64,000 nt of DNA from Dipteris shenzhenensis (taxonomy: Eukaryota; Polypodiophyta; Polypodiopsida; Gleicheniales): assembly GCA_047967505.1 (NCBI GenBank), contig CM106539.1, one strand, 5' to 3'. The notes beneath the pieces were generated by a model. That model searched no databases. It had not been told where the DNA came from and saw only the letters and a program-made list of their open reading frames with translations. Below are positions 20,920 through 32,395 of this stretch, piece by piece (positions within the stretch are counted from its first letter, which is position 1; each line of letters begins with the position of its first letter). Made by a program: the position numbers and the translations under genes.

Positions 20920-23900
20920 CTCCCCCTCAAGCTCAAATCCATCTCACGTACACCAAGCAAGCTCCTAAATCTGCGAAGCTTCTCGGTACCCAATGCCTTC
21001 GTAAAGATATCAGCCACCTGCTCCTCAGTGCTGACATAGACAAGATCAATCTCACCAGCTAGAACCTTCTCTCTCACAAAGTGATAATGAACCTCAATGT
21101 GCTTCGTTCTAGCATGATAAACTAGGTTATTAGCAAGCATGATGCTGCTAATGTTGTCACAATGAATGACAACTGCTGCATGAACTGACTGTCCCATATC
21201 TGCAAGTAGCTTCCGTAACCAAGCTACCTCACATGCAGCCATTGCTGCACCCCTGTACTCAGCCTCTGTGCTCGACAAGGCAACTGTTGGCTGCTTCTTG
21301 CTGCTCCAACTGATGGCACCACTCCCAAGGGAAAACATAAAACCACTAGTAGATCTCCTGTCTGAGACACTACCAGCCCAGTCAGCATCTGTGTATCCAT
21401 GTACCTGTAATGCACACCCAGCTTCATAAAACAGTCCATAATGCAATGTGGACTTCACATACCGCAGTATGCGCCTAGCCGCATCCAAATGTGGCTTCCT
21501 CGGTGCCTGCATAAACTGACTCACCAGCCCCACAGCATAGCTCAAATCTGGTCGGGTTATAGTCATGTAAATCAAGCTACCTACTATGCGCCTGTACATA
21601 GTAATATCTTCAAGAAGCTCACCTGACTCTGCATTGAGCTTCACATTCTGCTCCAATGGAACAGAGATAGGCTTACAGCCTGTCATCCCATATTTGGACA
21701 GCATGTCCAAACCGTATTGCCTTTGCAACAGCCATATCCCACTCGGGGATCTAATAACCTCAATGCCCAAGAAGTAACGCAGCTCTCCCAAATCCTTCAT
21801 CTCAAATTTCTGCTTCAACAGCAGCTTCACTTCATTAATGTCTGCATCACTATCACCTGTAATAATCAAGTCATCAACATAGATGACTACAAGCACAATC
21901 CCTCTGTTTGTCCTTTTCACATAAAGTGAAAAATCTGAATTGGAAATCTGAAATCCAATAGTGACAAGATATTGTCCTATCTTGTCTGACCATGCCCTCG
22001 ACGCCTGTTTTAAGCCATACAAGGCTTTGCGCAACCTGCATACAAAATCGGGGTGTGCTTTATCCTCATAACCTTCTGGCTGCATCATATAAACCTCTTC
22101 CTGCAAGTCACCATGCAAGAAGGCATTTTTCACATCCATCTGATGCAAAGACCATCCCTTTGCAGCAGCCATAGCAATTACTGCTCTCACGGTTGCCATC
22201 CTTGCAACTGGGCTGAAAGTTTCCTCATAGTCAATTCCATATGTCTGTGCAAAACCTTTGGCAACCAATCTTGCCTTGTACCTGCTAACAGACCCATCAG
22301 CATTGTGTTTTACTTTGTAAACCCACTTGCAGCCAATAGCCTTCTTATCATGAGGCAAAGGCATCAAATTCCAAGTGTGGTTTGCATCCAAGGCAGCCAT
22401 CTCTTCATCCATAGCTGCTTCCCAATTTTTATGCCCTGCTGCATCCTCAAAACATGTGGGCTCTGGCTCCTCTAGAACCTTGACCATATAAGCATAGTGA
22501 TGTGCTGTATACCCATCATATCTCAGCCTGTCAACTGGATACTTAATACGAGTGGACCTCCGTACAACTGGATCAGTTGCAGGAGTCTTTAAATCATGCC
22601 TGCTTTTCCTTGCACCAGGTGTAACAACAGAAGGAATCCCAAGTTCCTCATCAAGGCTCATTTCAGAGCCGCTTGACTCTCCATCAACATGAGAGCTACC
22701 AGCAGACACATCAAACACTGGAGTATGGTCCACTTTTTCTTTTCCCTTATGTGATACCTGCACAACACTATCAGGACTGCCATGTGACGATTCACTAGAT
22801 CTCAATCTCCCTGTCCATGCATTAGATCCACTAGTAGAGGACTCTCTGGGTCCACTCAAGGCTTGAGATTGCTGCTCTGCATTTATTGCAGCATTCCCAT
22901 TTCCTGCATCTGCATCTCCTACCATAACAGTTGGTGCATACCAGCTGCTCATTTCATCAAAAACAACATCTCTGCTCACTTGCATTTTGCGAGTGGAAGG
23001 GTTATAACAGCGATACCCTTTCTGGTGCTGAGCATATCCAATAAAGATGCATTTTTCTGCCTTTGGATCCAGCTTGGTTCTCTTCTCATCAGGAACATGA
23101 ACATACGCTATGCAACCAAATACCTTCAAGTGAGAAATATCTGGTTTTTGGCCTGTATACATTTCTTCAGGCGTCATGCCATGGACAGCTGCAGTGGGGG
23201 TTCTGTTCATAATATAAACAGTAGTTGCTACTGCTTCAGCCCAAAAATAATCAGGCATGTTTTTCTCATTTAGGATCGCCCGTCCTACTTCTGCAATATG
23301 CCTGTTCTTCCTTTCTGCAACCCCATTTTGCTGAGGGGTAGACCTGCATGAGTACTTCCTTTGAATTCCCTGTTCTTTTAGATATTCACAAAATTCTTCT
23401 GAAAAGTACTCTCCCCCTCCATCAGATCTTAGCACTTTAATATGCACACCTTTCTCTTTTTCAACCATGGCCTTAAAAGCCTTGAAATGGCTGAACACTT
23501 CACTTTTGTGCTTCATAAAATAAATCCACACCTTCCTAGTGTAGTCATCAATAAACGTCACATAATAATGGCATCCACCAATAGAAGCAGCTTTGGTTGT
23601 CCAAACATCTGAATGGATCACTTCCAAAGGTCTTCTGCTCACCTTAGCATTTTTGGGAAATGCATGTCTGGCCTGCTTACCCATTTGACATGCTTCACAT
23701 ACCTTTTGCATTCCCTCAACTCTGAATTTAGGCAAACCTGCAACAATGTTTTTCGTTTGCATAGATTTCAGCCTTTGTATATTCACGTGCCCAATGCGCT
23801 TGTGCCATATCTCAATATCTGCAATGACACCTCTCCCATGCGCAAACATAGCAGCTTTCACCTCAGGCATATCAACATCCAAGGTGAACATTCTTCCATT

Positions 23901-25231
23901 TTTGTTGCCTTTCGCAACCAAGCGGCATTTATTTTCAGGTCTTCAACAAAGCATCCATCAGGATTAAATCTAACCTGCAGACCTTGCTCAACCATCTGGC
24001 CAACTGAAACTAGGTTCTTAGTGATTTCTGGAACATGAAGTACATCTGCCAAGTACTTCGTTTTGCCATCCTGCATAGCCAATGGCACTTTACCAACCTG
24101 CGTAATTGGGTGCGCAGTATCATCACCTGTTTCAACATAACCTGGCTTATCCAAATTTCTGACATCATGAAACCACTCACCATGACTGGTCATGTGGTTA
24201 GAGGCACCTGAATCAACATACCAAACATCATTGCAAGCTGCAGCATCTCCTGACATGGAGTTAACCATATGCTGCATCACAAAAAGGTGCTCATTTCTGT
24301 CGTCACCATGCCCAGTTGATGATGCATAGTTGCTTTGCTGCAACTTTCCACTTTTGATGTCATTCTGCTTTTTATAGCATGTATTCTCCTTGTGTCCAGG
24401 CTTTCCACAATAATAGCATTCTATGCTGCTATTTACTTGCTGGTTCCTTTGCCATGAACCACGGCCTCTTTGGCTCCCCCTGCCTCTAGAACTACCACGT
24501 CCTCCTCCATAGGACTGGTTTTCCTGTTGTTGCTGTTGGTTCTGATTTCCTGCACGGCCACCAGAACGGCCTCTTCCTCTACCTCTGCCTCTACCTGTAT
24601 TCGAGTAGAAAGCAGTCTCTTGAGAAGTTGAGGTGGCCGAACCACCATTCCTTTGCTCTTCACTCAGCAAGAGAGCAATAAGTTCCTGAAAATCAGGAAA
24701 TGTTTCACGGACTCCAATGGATGTCCGAAATTGTGCATAATCTTTCCCAAGACCATTCAAGGTCACGGACACTAAGTCCTCATCATCAACAGGTGCTCCA
24801 ATGGAGGCAAGAGAATCTGCAAGGCCTTTCACCTTCAAGGAATACTCATTTATATTCATATTTTTCCTTTGCACATTGTGCAACTCCTGCTTTAGCTGCA
24901 TCTTTCGTGCTTTGGTATTTGTGCTATACAGCTTCACCAATGTATCTCATGCCTCCTTAGGCGTCTCTAGATCCTGTATATGCACAATCATAGAATCTGA
25001 AATGCTAACGGACAGCCAATACAGGCATTTTCTGGCTTTTTCATGCCATTCTTTAAAGGCCTTCAATTCAGCAGGAGTGGGAGCAGCACCCAAAACTGGT
25101 TCTGCAGTTTCACCACTGATGTAATCCCAAACTCCCTTTCCCATAAAGAAGTTTGTCATCCTGAACTTCCATGCTTGGAAGTTGTTCTTGTCAAGCTTCT
25201 CACTGACAATGGTAGACAGATTCTCAGACAT
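20877..25231 (-). pseudogene. Young copia gag-pol polyprotein with one stop and one frameshift
   Basis: Start chosen at the ATG at 25231 (MSENLSTIVSEKLDKNNF), matching the gag start of relatives. Order: gag UBN2 domain; glycine/arginine-rich stretch; intact CCHC knuckle (CYYCGKPGHKENTCYKK, near 24415); protease with DSGAS (near 24220); integrase zinc site (HKRIGH ... CEACQMGK) and core with HSDVW, RSDGGGEY and NGVAERKNR; RT with [27 protein letters not shown] and YVDDLIITG; RNase H with YTDADWAGS, SSTEAEY and HIEVHYHFVREK. Breaks: an in-frame TGA at codon 95 (24947-24949), where relatives have Trp, and a one-base loss in an A-run (T-run 23932-23935 on the plus strand) at about codon 433. From 23921 the remaining 1014 codons are open to the end, just inside the 3' LTR. 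All catalytic residues I checked are present. Confidence 0.93.
20920..20930 (-). other. Polypurine tract of the young copia
   Basis: The minus strand reads TTGAGGGGGAG immediately before the 3' LTR. It would prime plus-strand DNA synthesis. Confidence 0.85.
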
Positions 25232-25796
25232 TTTACAAATCACGAATTGCAACAGCAACCTGTAAACACAGCAAATGCCTCAGAAGGGCAAATAGCAAAA
25301 CTTCAGCAAAGAGCCTCACAGGGGCAGATCTGCAACACTGACGAAAGTGGTATTTCACCACACAGTCACTTCCTCGTGACGATTTTGCATCAACAGGCAA
25401 CAGGCATGAATCTGCAACTCCCAATATCTCTGCACATAGGCATACGATGCAATTTTCTGTGGCACCTTTCCACCGACTAGCCGCGCGGTGGTCGCACAGC
25501 AAAAACAGGGCGTTTTTTTGAGTGCCTGCAAAGAACTTCCGCCCTCAAAACGGGCCCCGAAACGACCTCAAATCAGAAAAATAAAGTCACCAAGGGCTTC
25601 ACCCTTACCCGCAGCATATACTGCGCTCTCGCCGCACCGCGAAGGGCCTCTCAATCTGAAGCAGTGCACTCCTGCACTTCTGGCTGTGCTACCTGCAGAG
25701 ATTTGCTCCCAAACTCGAAATAGGAAAGCTGCACTGGTCCTCTTACCAGGACACCACAAGCTTGGCTAGCTTTCTTGAGCTCCTTACCACGAACAA
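25232..25796 (-). other. Leader of the young copia
   Basis: 565 bp between gag and the primer-binding site, related to the leaders of the A copies. No gene; the short frames inside are shadows. Confidence 0.8.
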
Positions 25797-25809
25797 GGCT
25801 CTGATACCA
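25797..25809 (-). other. Primer-binding site of the young copia
   Basis: The minus strand reads TGGTATCAGAGCC directly next to the 5' LTR (initiator Met-tRNA). Confidence 0.92.
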
Positions 25810-26104
25810 TGTAAAGAATAAGGGAGAGAGATAGGAGACTCAAGTTCAGCTTTCTTCACAACACACAAAAGAGAGAGGACACAAGGTTGGAGGGTGAAGC
25901 CTTTCTTCACTTTTGCATACAACTACAATACAATAGAAGAGGGAAATACCCTATATGTCAAAACCTAGAATACGTGGTTCATATGTGAACCCAAACCAAA
26001 AACATATGTGGTAGTCTAACACCACGAGTACAACTAACATAGGCGGTGACATAAATGATAGTCATCCAGGAGATATGTCGGGGATAGAGCTTGATATCTC
26101 AACA
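25810..26104 (-). repeat. 5' LTR of the young copia
   Basis: 295 bp, identical to 20622-20919 except that TCTAACTACACCACG there is TCTAACACCACG here. Confidence 0.96.
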
Positions 26105-26109
26105 ACCCT

Positions 26110-26664
26110 ATCTAGTAGAGGATGCATAATTCCCTTGCTACAATTTTCCATTCATGATGTCATTCTGCTTTTTCAAGCAATCTTTAGGCATATGACCCAT
26201 TTTACCATAGTAGTAGCATTCAACATTGCTATTTGCATTTTGGCCTCTCTGCCATCCACCACAACCTCTTTGGCTCCCCCTGCCTCTAGAGTTACCACGT
26301 CCTCCTCCATAGGACTGGTTTTCTTGAGTTTGCTGCATATTCTGATTTCTACCACGGCCTCCAAATCGGCCTACTCTACCTCTGCATCTACCTCTTCCAG
26401 CATTTGAGTAGAAGATAGTTTCTTTGAAGTTCCTCCTGAAGAAGATGCACCACCATTTCTCTACTCTTCAGAAATTAGAAGAGCAAACAACTCCTCAAAA
26501 TCAGGAAATTTTTCACGGATGGCAATGGATGTCCTGAACTATGCATAATCCTTTCCTAGACCATTCAAGGTCACAGAAACTAAATCATCACCTTCCACTG
26601 GCGACCCAATGGAAGCAAGTGCATTTGCAATTTTCTTCACCTTCATGTGGTAGTCATTGATGCT
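26110..26664 (-). pseudogene. gag middle part of copia A copy 2, between two nested elements
   Basis: 555 bp of old gag stranded between the young copia and copia B. Zinc knuckle CYYYGKMGHMPKDCLKK (near 26190), in which the second Cys is Tyr; glycine/arginine-rich segment SYGGGRGNSRGRGSQRG; and LNGLGKDYA near 26545. It continues at 32571. The frame is broken. Confidence 0.88.
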
Positions 26665-26669
26665 CAAAT

Positions 26670-26839
26670 TGAGAGTGCTCTCAACGGAAGCAAGAACAGA
26701 AGAGGGAGAGAGAGCGAGAGAGAGCCACACAAGTTTGGTGGGTGCAGAACCACCCTAATCTTCTTTTTCATTCATTTATATATGTGTTTGAGTATTGTAC
26801 ATAACCGGGGTTAAGGCACAGTGACCTTTAACCCCCACA
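26670..26839 (-). repeat. 3' LTR of copia B
   Basis: 170 bp, TGAGAGTGCTCTCAACGG to TTTAACCCCCACA in window orientation. Confidence 0.95.
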
Positions 26840-26852
26840 ACCTCCCACTTAA
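26840..26852 (-). other. Polypurine tract of copia B
   Basis: On the minus strand a purine run (AAGTGGGAGGT) ends at the 3' LTR. Confidence 0.75.
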
Positions 26853-26892
26853 AGGACAATGTGCCTTTAAGGGAGAACAACCAGTGAGCATA

Positions 26893-29800
26893 CTATCCAA
26901 TGCCCATCAATACACGACAATACTCAAATCGCTGACTAGGTAGACTCTTCGTCAGCATATCTGCAGGGTTATCATCTGTATGAACCTTGACAAGCTCTAT
27001 GCACTTGTCCTCAAGTACCTCCCTGATGAAATGGTACCTGACCTCAATGTGTTTGGTCTTTGCATGAAAGACCGGATTCCGTGCTAGCTGAATAGCACTC
27101 ATGGAATCACTATGCAATGTCGGTACACCTGTATGAATCCCCAAATCTCCCACTAGCCGATCAAGCCATATAGCCTCCTTGCAACCCTCTGTGGCTGCAA
27201 CATACTCAGCCTCTGTGGTAGACAAAGCCACGCACTTCTGTGCATGAGACATCCACGACACTGCACCACCTGCAAAGGTGAACACATAACCAGAAGTAGA
27301 TCTCCTACTATCCACATGCCCTGCATAGTCTGAATCTGTGTACCCAAGTACACGCATGTCTCCTTTACCAAAGCAAATGCACATCTCCTTGGTACCCTTC
27401 ATGTACCTCATGATGCACTTAACTGCCTCCCAATGCCTCTTTCCTGGATTAGCCATATACCGGCTAACAACTCCCACTGCAAATGCAATGTCTGGTCTAG
27501 TAGCTATCATAGCATACATAAGACTCCCAACTGCTGATGCATAAGGAACCTTGGCCATCATGGCCCTCTCCTCATCTGATTTGGGACTATCTGTATGACT
27601 CAGTTTCACATATGGAGGCAATGGAGTACTCACTGCCTTCCCCCCCTCCATATTGAAACGCTGCAATACTTTTGTAACATACTCTTTTTGTGAAAGCCAA
27701 AGGAGTTTCCTACTCCGATCACGCGTGATGCGCATACCAAGAATATGACCTGCAAGTCCCAAGTCCTTCATATCAAAGGCCTCATGCAACTTGGCCTTTA
27801 ATGCATCTAGCTCATAAGTATTCTTGCTAGCCAATAGCATATCATCCACATATAGTGCCAGGATTATCAGGCTATTATCCTTAGCCCTTTTAGTGTAGAG
27901 GCAGTGATCAATTTCACTCCTTCTAAAACCCTGGGACCGAATGAAAGCATCAAACTTCTGATACCATTCTCTAGGTGCTTGCTTAAGACCATAGAGACTC
28001 TTCTTCAGTTTGCAAACTAAATGCTCTTTGCCCTTTTCTTCAAAGCCTTCCGGCTGCACCATGTAGATGTCCTCATGCAAATCCCCATGCAAGAAAGCTG
28101 TCTTGACATCCATTTGCATAAGCTCCATATCCTCTACTGCCACTAGTCCAAGCATGCATCTAAGTGTGGTCATCTTCACAACCGGAGAGAATATCTCATC
28201 AAAGTCCACACCCTTCTCTTGCTTGAACCCTTTAGCAACCAAACGGGCCTTGTACCTAGGCACATCATCACCTGTGACCTTCATTTTGTAGACCCATTTA
28301 CATGGCAATGCTTTCTTTCCATGTGGCAAAGAAACCAAGTCCCAAGTCTTATTCTTCATAAGTGAACTCATCTCTGATTGCATAGCATACTCCCACTTGC
28401 CTTGATCCTCACGCATCATAGCCTCTCTGTAGCAAGAAGGCTCCGCGCAATCAGTAAGCATCACATAGTCTACCCCTGGAACAAACCTATCAGGCGGTCT
28501 AGACACTCTAGATGATCTTCTCAAGGGCATTTCAGCTTGCTGTCCCACTTGCATATCGGCCACATTTGGCTCATCATTTCCACCAATAGATGATCCATCA
28601 TCTACCCTTGATTGTATACCTGTGGGAGCACTTGGTTGTACCATTTCTTGCACATTTGGTGCATGGACAGCTTGCTGCCTATTAACATATGCAGGTGGAT
28701 TCACATCCAGGAAAGTGATTCTCCTCATTTCCACATCCCTCATGGGTGCCTTATGCATCTTCTTCTCATTGAAGACCACATCATGGCTGCGTATGATCTT
28801 CTTTGCTTCTGGATCCCAGAGACGATAGCCCATCTCTCCACTTTCACCATAACCTAGAAAGATGCATTTCCTAGACTTAGGATCTAGCTTCTTTCGAAGC
28901 TCTTTTGGCACATGTGCATATGCCTCACACCCAAATATACGCAAATGAGAGTAAGAGGGCTTCTTGCCACTCCATGCCTCTTCAGGAATACCACCATCCA
29001 AACTCTTACTAGGTGATCTATTGATCACATGCACTGCAGTCTTCATTGCCTCAGCCCAAAAACCACCAGAAAGACTTGCATTGGAAAGCATGCATTGCAA
29101 CCTTTCTTGAATGGTACGGTTCATCTTTTCTGCAACTGGATTTTGCTCTGGAGTATGAGGGGATGTGAGATCCCTCTTAATCCCACGTGTATCACAGAAA
29201 TGTTGAAAGTCATGAGAGAGATACTCTCCACCATTGTCAGTCCGTAGGCATTTAAGCGTTCTACCTAACTGATTCTCAACCAAGGCCAGCCATTTCTGAA
29301 ATACCTGGAACACATCACTCTTCCGAGCTATAGCATAAGCCCACACTTTCCTAGTTGCATCATCAATGAATGTCACATAGTATTCGGCCCCGGCTAATGA
29401 CCGTGTAGGCATGGGACCACATACGTCTGAATGCACCAAATCAAGCATTTCAAACTCTTTCTTTCCCCTTCTTTTATGGGCTGATTTAGTCTGCTTCCCA
29501 TAGAGACAGTGCTCACAAAATTCAAAATCAGAGAAACTCAAATGCGGTACATAACCCAAACGGCATAAGAGTTTCATTCCATTCTGGCTCATGTGCCCCA
29601 ACCTGCAATGCCACAAAGAAGTGCTTGGCTGCTCGGTTATTGCAACAACATGATCAAATACCCCTGATACATGTAAGGGATACAAAGTCCCACACTTGGC
29701 ACCCCTAGCCAAAAGCATAGAGCCCTTTTGAATTTTCCACCTTTGAAAGCCAAAAGTGGTGTGAAAACCAGCATCATCTAGCTGACCCACTGAAATAAGA

Positions 29801-30957
29801 CTCTTGGTCAGCTTAGGCACATGTCTCACATGTTTCAAAACAAATGCAGACCCATTTGCAAAAGAAAACTTTATGTCACCTGCTCCCACTATGTCACATG
29901 CATAGTCATTTCCAAGATGCACACAACCTGTCTTTCCACTATCATAAGTGGAGAACCATTCCCTATGGGGAGTAACATGGAATGAAGCACCAGAATCCAA
30001 AATCCAATCCTGGGAATATGCATCATCTGAAGTGGTAAGCATCTCTGCAGATAAACTAGACATGAAGAGAACATCATTGTCACTATCACGTGTGACTGCA
30101 TTGATCTCCTCGATCTTCACTTTTCCTTTGTCCTCCCTTGGACTCTCTTCCTTTTGATTTGCACCCCAATTTGCATTCTTTTTCTTATCCTTTTGCTCTC
30201 TTTTCAGCTTGTAGAAATCCTTTTTCATATGGCCCTTCTTGCCACAATGGTAACACTCAATGTTCCGTGCCCTGGATTTGCTACGAGACTTCCCTCTTTC
30301 TTGGGACTTCCCCCTGAACTGTGATCTGCCCCTTTGCACATTTAAGGCTGCATCCTGCTTGTTGCCATCCATAGACTTCCGTCTAATCTCCTTGGCCAAC
30401 AAGCTACCCACAACATCATCAAATTTCAGTACTCCACCAGGTGCAGAGTTACTGACAGCTGTACGGAAGGTATCCCATGAGGATGGCAATGAACATAAGA
30501 GAAATATTGCCTTAGTCTCCGCATCAAAATTCATTTTCTGAGCCTGAAGCTGGCTGAAAATAATATTGAATTCATTCAAGTGAGAAGCAATGGAGACCCC
30601 TTCCTTCATCTGCAGCTCAAACAACCTCTTCATGAGGTAAACTTTATTAGAGGCAGTTTCCTTTTCATAAGTGGCACACAGTTTCTTCCACAAATCTTCC
30701 GTAGTCTGCTCATTTACTACTGTGAAATAAACTGACTCTGCAAGATGAAGTCTAATAGTAGACTTTGCTAATGCATCCAACTCATTCCAATCATCCTCAG
30801 ACATATTTGTAGGCTTAGCTTCAATCCCTGCCAAGGGTTTAATCTGCTTCTTTTGAATAAGCACATCCCTTATCTGTTCTTTCCACAAAGAAAAGTTTGT
30901 CCCATCAAACTTTTTAATGCTGAAAAACTCCTTTTCAGGCATGGAAGAGGATGCCAT
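26893..30957 (-). CDS. copia B gag-pol polyprotein (1354 residues, uninterrupted)
   Basis: Start chosen at the ATG at 30957 (MASSSMPEKEFFSIKKFDG); the frame extends eight codons upstream without another ATG. Order: gag UBN2-type domain (about 10-190); zinc knuckle (235-248); retropepsin with Asp321 in WILDSGAS; integrase zinc-binding region (HCRLGH ... CEHCLYGK) and DDE core with Asp511 (HSDVCG), Asp574 (RTDNGGEY) and Glu610, a D-35-E spacing; RT with MDVKTAFLHGD and YVDD at 1036-1039; RNase H with YTDSDYAGH, STTEAEY and DMLTKSLP at the C-terminus. Length is normal for an intact copia polyprotein. The product would form the particle and copy and insert the element. Odd: the zinc knuckle reads CYHCGKKGHMKKDF, so the fourth metal ligand (residue 248) is Phe, not Cys. 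RNA packaging may be impaired although everything else looks functional. Confidence 0.96.
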   Translation of the reverse strand: MASSSMPEKEFFSIKKFDGTNFSLWKEQIRDVLIQKKQIKPLAGIEAKPTNMSEDDWNELDALAKSTIRLHLAESVYFTVVNEQTTEDLWKKLCATYEKETASNKVYLMKRLFELQMKEGVSIASHLNEFNIIFSQLQAQKMNFDAETKAIFLLCSLPSSWDTFRTAVSNSAPGGVLKFDDVVGSLLAKEIRRKSMDGNKQDAALNVQRGRSQFRGKSQERGKSRSKSRARNIECYHCGKKGHMKKDFYKLKREQKDKKKNANWGANQKEESPREDKGKVKIEEINAVTRDSDNDVLFMSSLSAEMLTTSDDAYSQDWILDSGASFHVTPHREWFSTYDSGKTGCVHLGNDYACDIVGAGDIKFSFANGSAFVLKHVRHVPKLTKSLISVGQLDDAGFHTTFGFQRWKIQKGSMLLARGAKCGTLYPLHVSGVFDHVVAITEQPSTSLWHCRLGHMSQNGMKLLCRLGYVPHLSFSDFEFCEHCLYGKQTKSAHKRRGKKEFEMLDLVHSDVCGPMPTRSLAGAEYYVTFIDDATRKVWAYAIARKSDVFQVFQKWLALVENQLGRTLKCLRTDNGGEYLSHDFQHFCDTRGIKRDLTSPHTPEQNPVAEKMNRTIQERLQCMLSNASLSGGFWAEAMKTAVHVINRSPSKSLDGGIPEEAWSGKKPSYSHLRIFGCEAYAHVPKELRKKLDPKSRKCIFLGYGESGEMGYRLWDPEAKKIIRSHDVVFNEKKMHKAPMRDVEMRRITFLDVNPPAYVNRQQAVHAPNVQEMVQPSAPTGIQSRVDDGSSIGGNDEPNVADMQVGQQAEMPLRRSSRVSRPPDRFVPGVDYVMLTDCAEPSCYREAMMREDQGKWEYAMQSEMSSLMKNKTWDLVSLPHGKKALPCKWVYKMKVTGDDVPRYKARLVAKGFKQEKGVDFDEIFSPVVKMTTLRCMLGLVAVEDMELMQMDVKTAFLHGDLHEDIYMVQPEGFEEKGKEHLVCKLKKSLYGLKQAPREWYQKFDAFIRSQGFRRSEIDHCLYTKRAKDNSLIILALYVDDMLLASKNTYELDALKAKLHEAFDMKDLGLAGHILGMRITRDRSRKLLWLSQKEYVTKVLQRFNMEGGKAVSTPLPPYVKLSHTDSPKSDEERAMMAKVPYASAVGSLMYAMIATRPDIAFAVGVVSRYMANPGKRHWEAVKCIMRYMKGTKEMCICFGKGDMRVLGYTDSDYAGHVDSRRSTSGYVFTFAGGAVSWMSHAQKCVALSTTEAEYVAATEGCKEAIWLDRLVGDLGIHTGVPTLHSDSMSAIQLARNPVFHAKTKHIEVRYHFIREVLEDKCIELVKVHTDDNPADMLTKSLPSQRFEYCRVLMGIG

Positions 30958-32381
30958 GATGCAAATAAAGCAAAATCCCAAATGCTAGTGCCTGCAAGAG
31001 AGAATCACACCAAATACCAGGTGCACCCAAATGTATATGCCACAATAGAGTGAAATATCACCAAAATTCAAAGCTCAAAGCATCAAAAGATGCATCTGAC
31101 TCATGTGCATATACTATGCATCCATATGAGCAAATCTGGCCCAAAAGAAAATGCCAATAAGTGCCAAATGACTCAAGCATAAACACTGTCCACTGGCATA
31201 TGCATCAATAATGTCTCATCCAAGAGAGCATAGCACTATCAGTGCATCACCTGCAATGTGTCAAAGCTGTCCCTCAGCTTAAAATAGCATCCATGTGCAA
31301 AGCGTCCATAAAAATAGCATCCCACAAGGCAATTTGGGCCTATCAACGCATCCAACAAGGACCGCAATGCATCCAAATGGCCTATGAATCATCCACTGCA
31401 ACCCAATGCATACCACGAATGAGCGCACACTGCTCAAACTGCAACCAGAGTGATCTGCATAAGGTATGCTCAAGAAATCATAGTCCCACGATAATGAGCG
31501 CTACTGAAAATAGAACCTGAGATGCTTCAAAACATGGGCGCCATTGCATAATCGGACTCAGCAAGAAAATCTGCAAATATCTCTCTTCTGCCAGAACTCC
31601 AAAATCCCAACCGATGAGTGAGAAATGGGAGTCAACACTTATCCACTGCCATGTGGCATAAATCTAAGGTTTCAAAACCTTAGTATGAAAAATGCATAAC
31701 AGAGAGACGAAATCGAATACACAGAGATTTATAACTCTGAAAATCCTCCACCGAATCACGCAAGAACTGATAGGTAGGGGTTTTTGGGCATCCGGAACGC
31801 AATGGGACAGACGGTTTTGGAAACCGTGGCCTCAATCACTGGGTCCAACACACGGACTGAAAAACGTTTTTGGAAACAGAGCTATCTGTAAACTCCACCG
31901 GAGTGCAAATGATGAGCAACATAGAAGTTTTAGGACCTCTTGAGTCCACCAGAACTGACAGATCTGCAAATGGTTGCTCCAAACTTGAGTTCCAACACCC
32001 GGGCAAAAAACGCAGGAACTGACACAGTGAGTCAAAAATCCAATGAAATGATCCCAGATTCAAGAATGAAGGTGTTTCCAAGCTCCTGAAGTAATGTGGA
32101 CACCAAAAGCAAGCAATAGTTGCCTCCACAAGTCAATACGGAGTCTCTGTCATCGAACGGAACAGGGAAAAGCTCAAAAAACGACTTTTTCTTTGAAAGC
32201 TCTTAACAGGCTCTCAAAACCACTTCGCAAAGCCAAAGTGACTTTTCCAAAGGTTCCTCCAAGGTCTCTGCACACTCGGATGCAAGTAAAGTCACCCACA
32301 AAGCTTTCCACAAAGCTTCTCCTTCCTCCCACAGAGCTGCTGAGCTTCAAGCATTCACGCACGCTCAGCTAGATCACCCGG
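30958..32381 (-). other. Unusually long leader of copia B
   Basis: About 1.42 kb between primer-binding site and gag ATG. It has many short frames on both strands (for example 31836-32129 minus) but none with a recognised domain. GCATCC-type words recur near 31285-31385. Most copia leaders are a few hundred bases or less, so this may hold captured sequence or a structured RNA. Confidence 0.7.
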
Positions 32382-32393
32382 GCTCTGATACCA
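32382..32393 (-). other. Primer-binding site of copia B
   Basis: The minus strand reads TGGTATCAGAGC, two bases from the 5' LTR. Confidence 0.9.
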
Positions 32394-32395
32394 GT

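Larger units (their letters stand above)
20622..26104 (-). mobile_element. Very young Ty1/copia element (family A-related), full length
   Basis: 5483 bp with LTRs at 20622-20919 and 25810-26104, flanked by a perfect 5-bp duplication accct (20617-20621 and 26105-26109). By direct reading the two LTRs differ only by one 3-bp indel. It has a primer-binding site, a polypurine tract, and all gag-pol domains in copia order (gag, protease, integrase, RT, RNase H). Its coding frame has one stop and one frameshift. It sits between the zinc knuckle and the protease of the older copia A copy 2. Confidence 0.96.

Noticed and set aside
22053-24038. Plus-strand frames of 136-141 codons within the young copia
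   Set aside because: Antisense of the gag-pol frame; no domain.
31692-32372. Frames of 83-97 codons in the copia B leader as an extra gene (env-like or captured)
   Set aside because: No signal peptide, membrane segment or known domain; overlapping on both strands. Kept only as a long leader.
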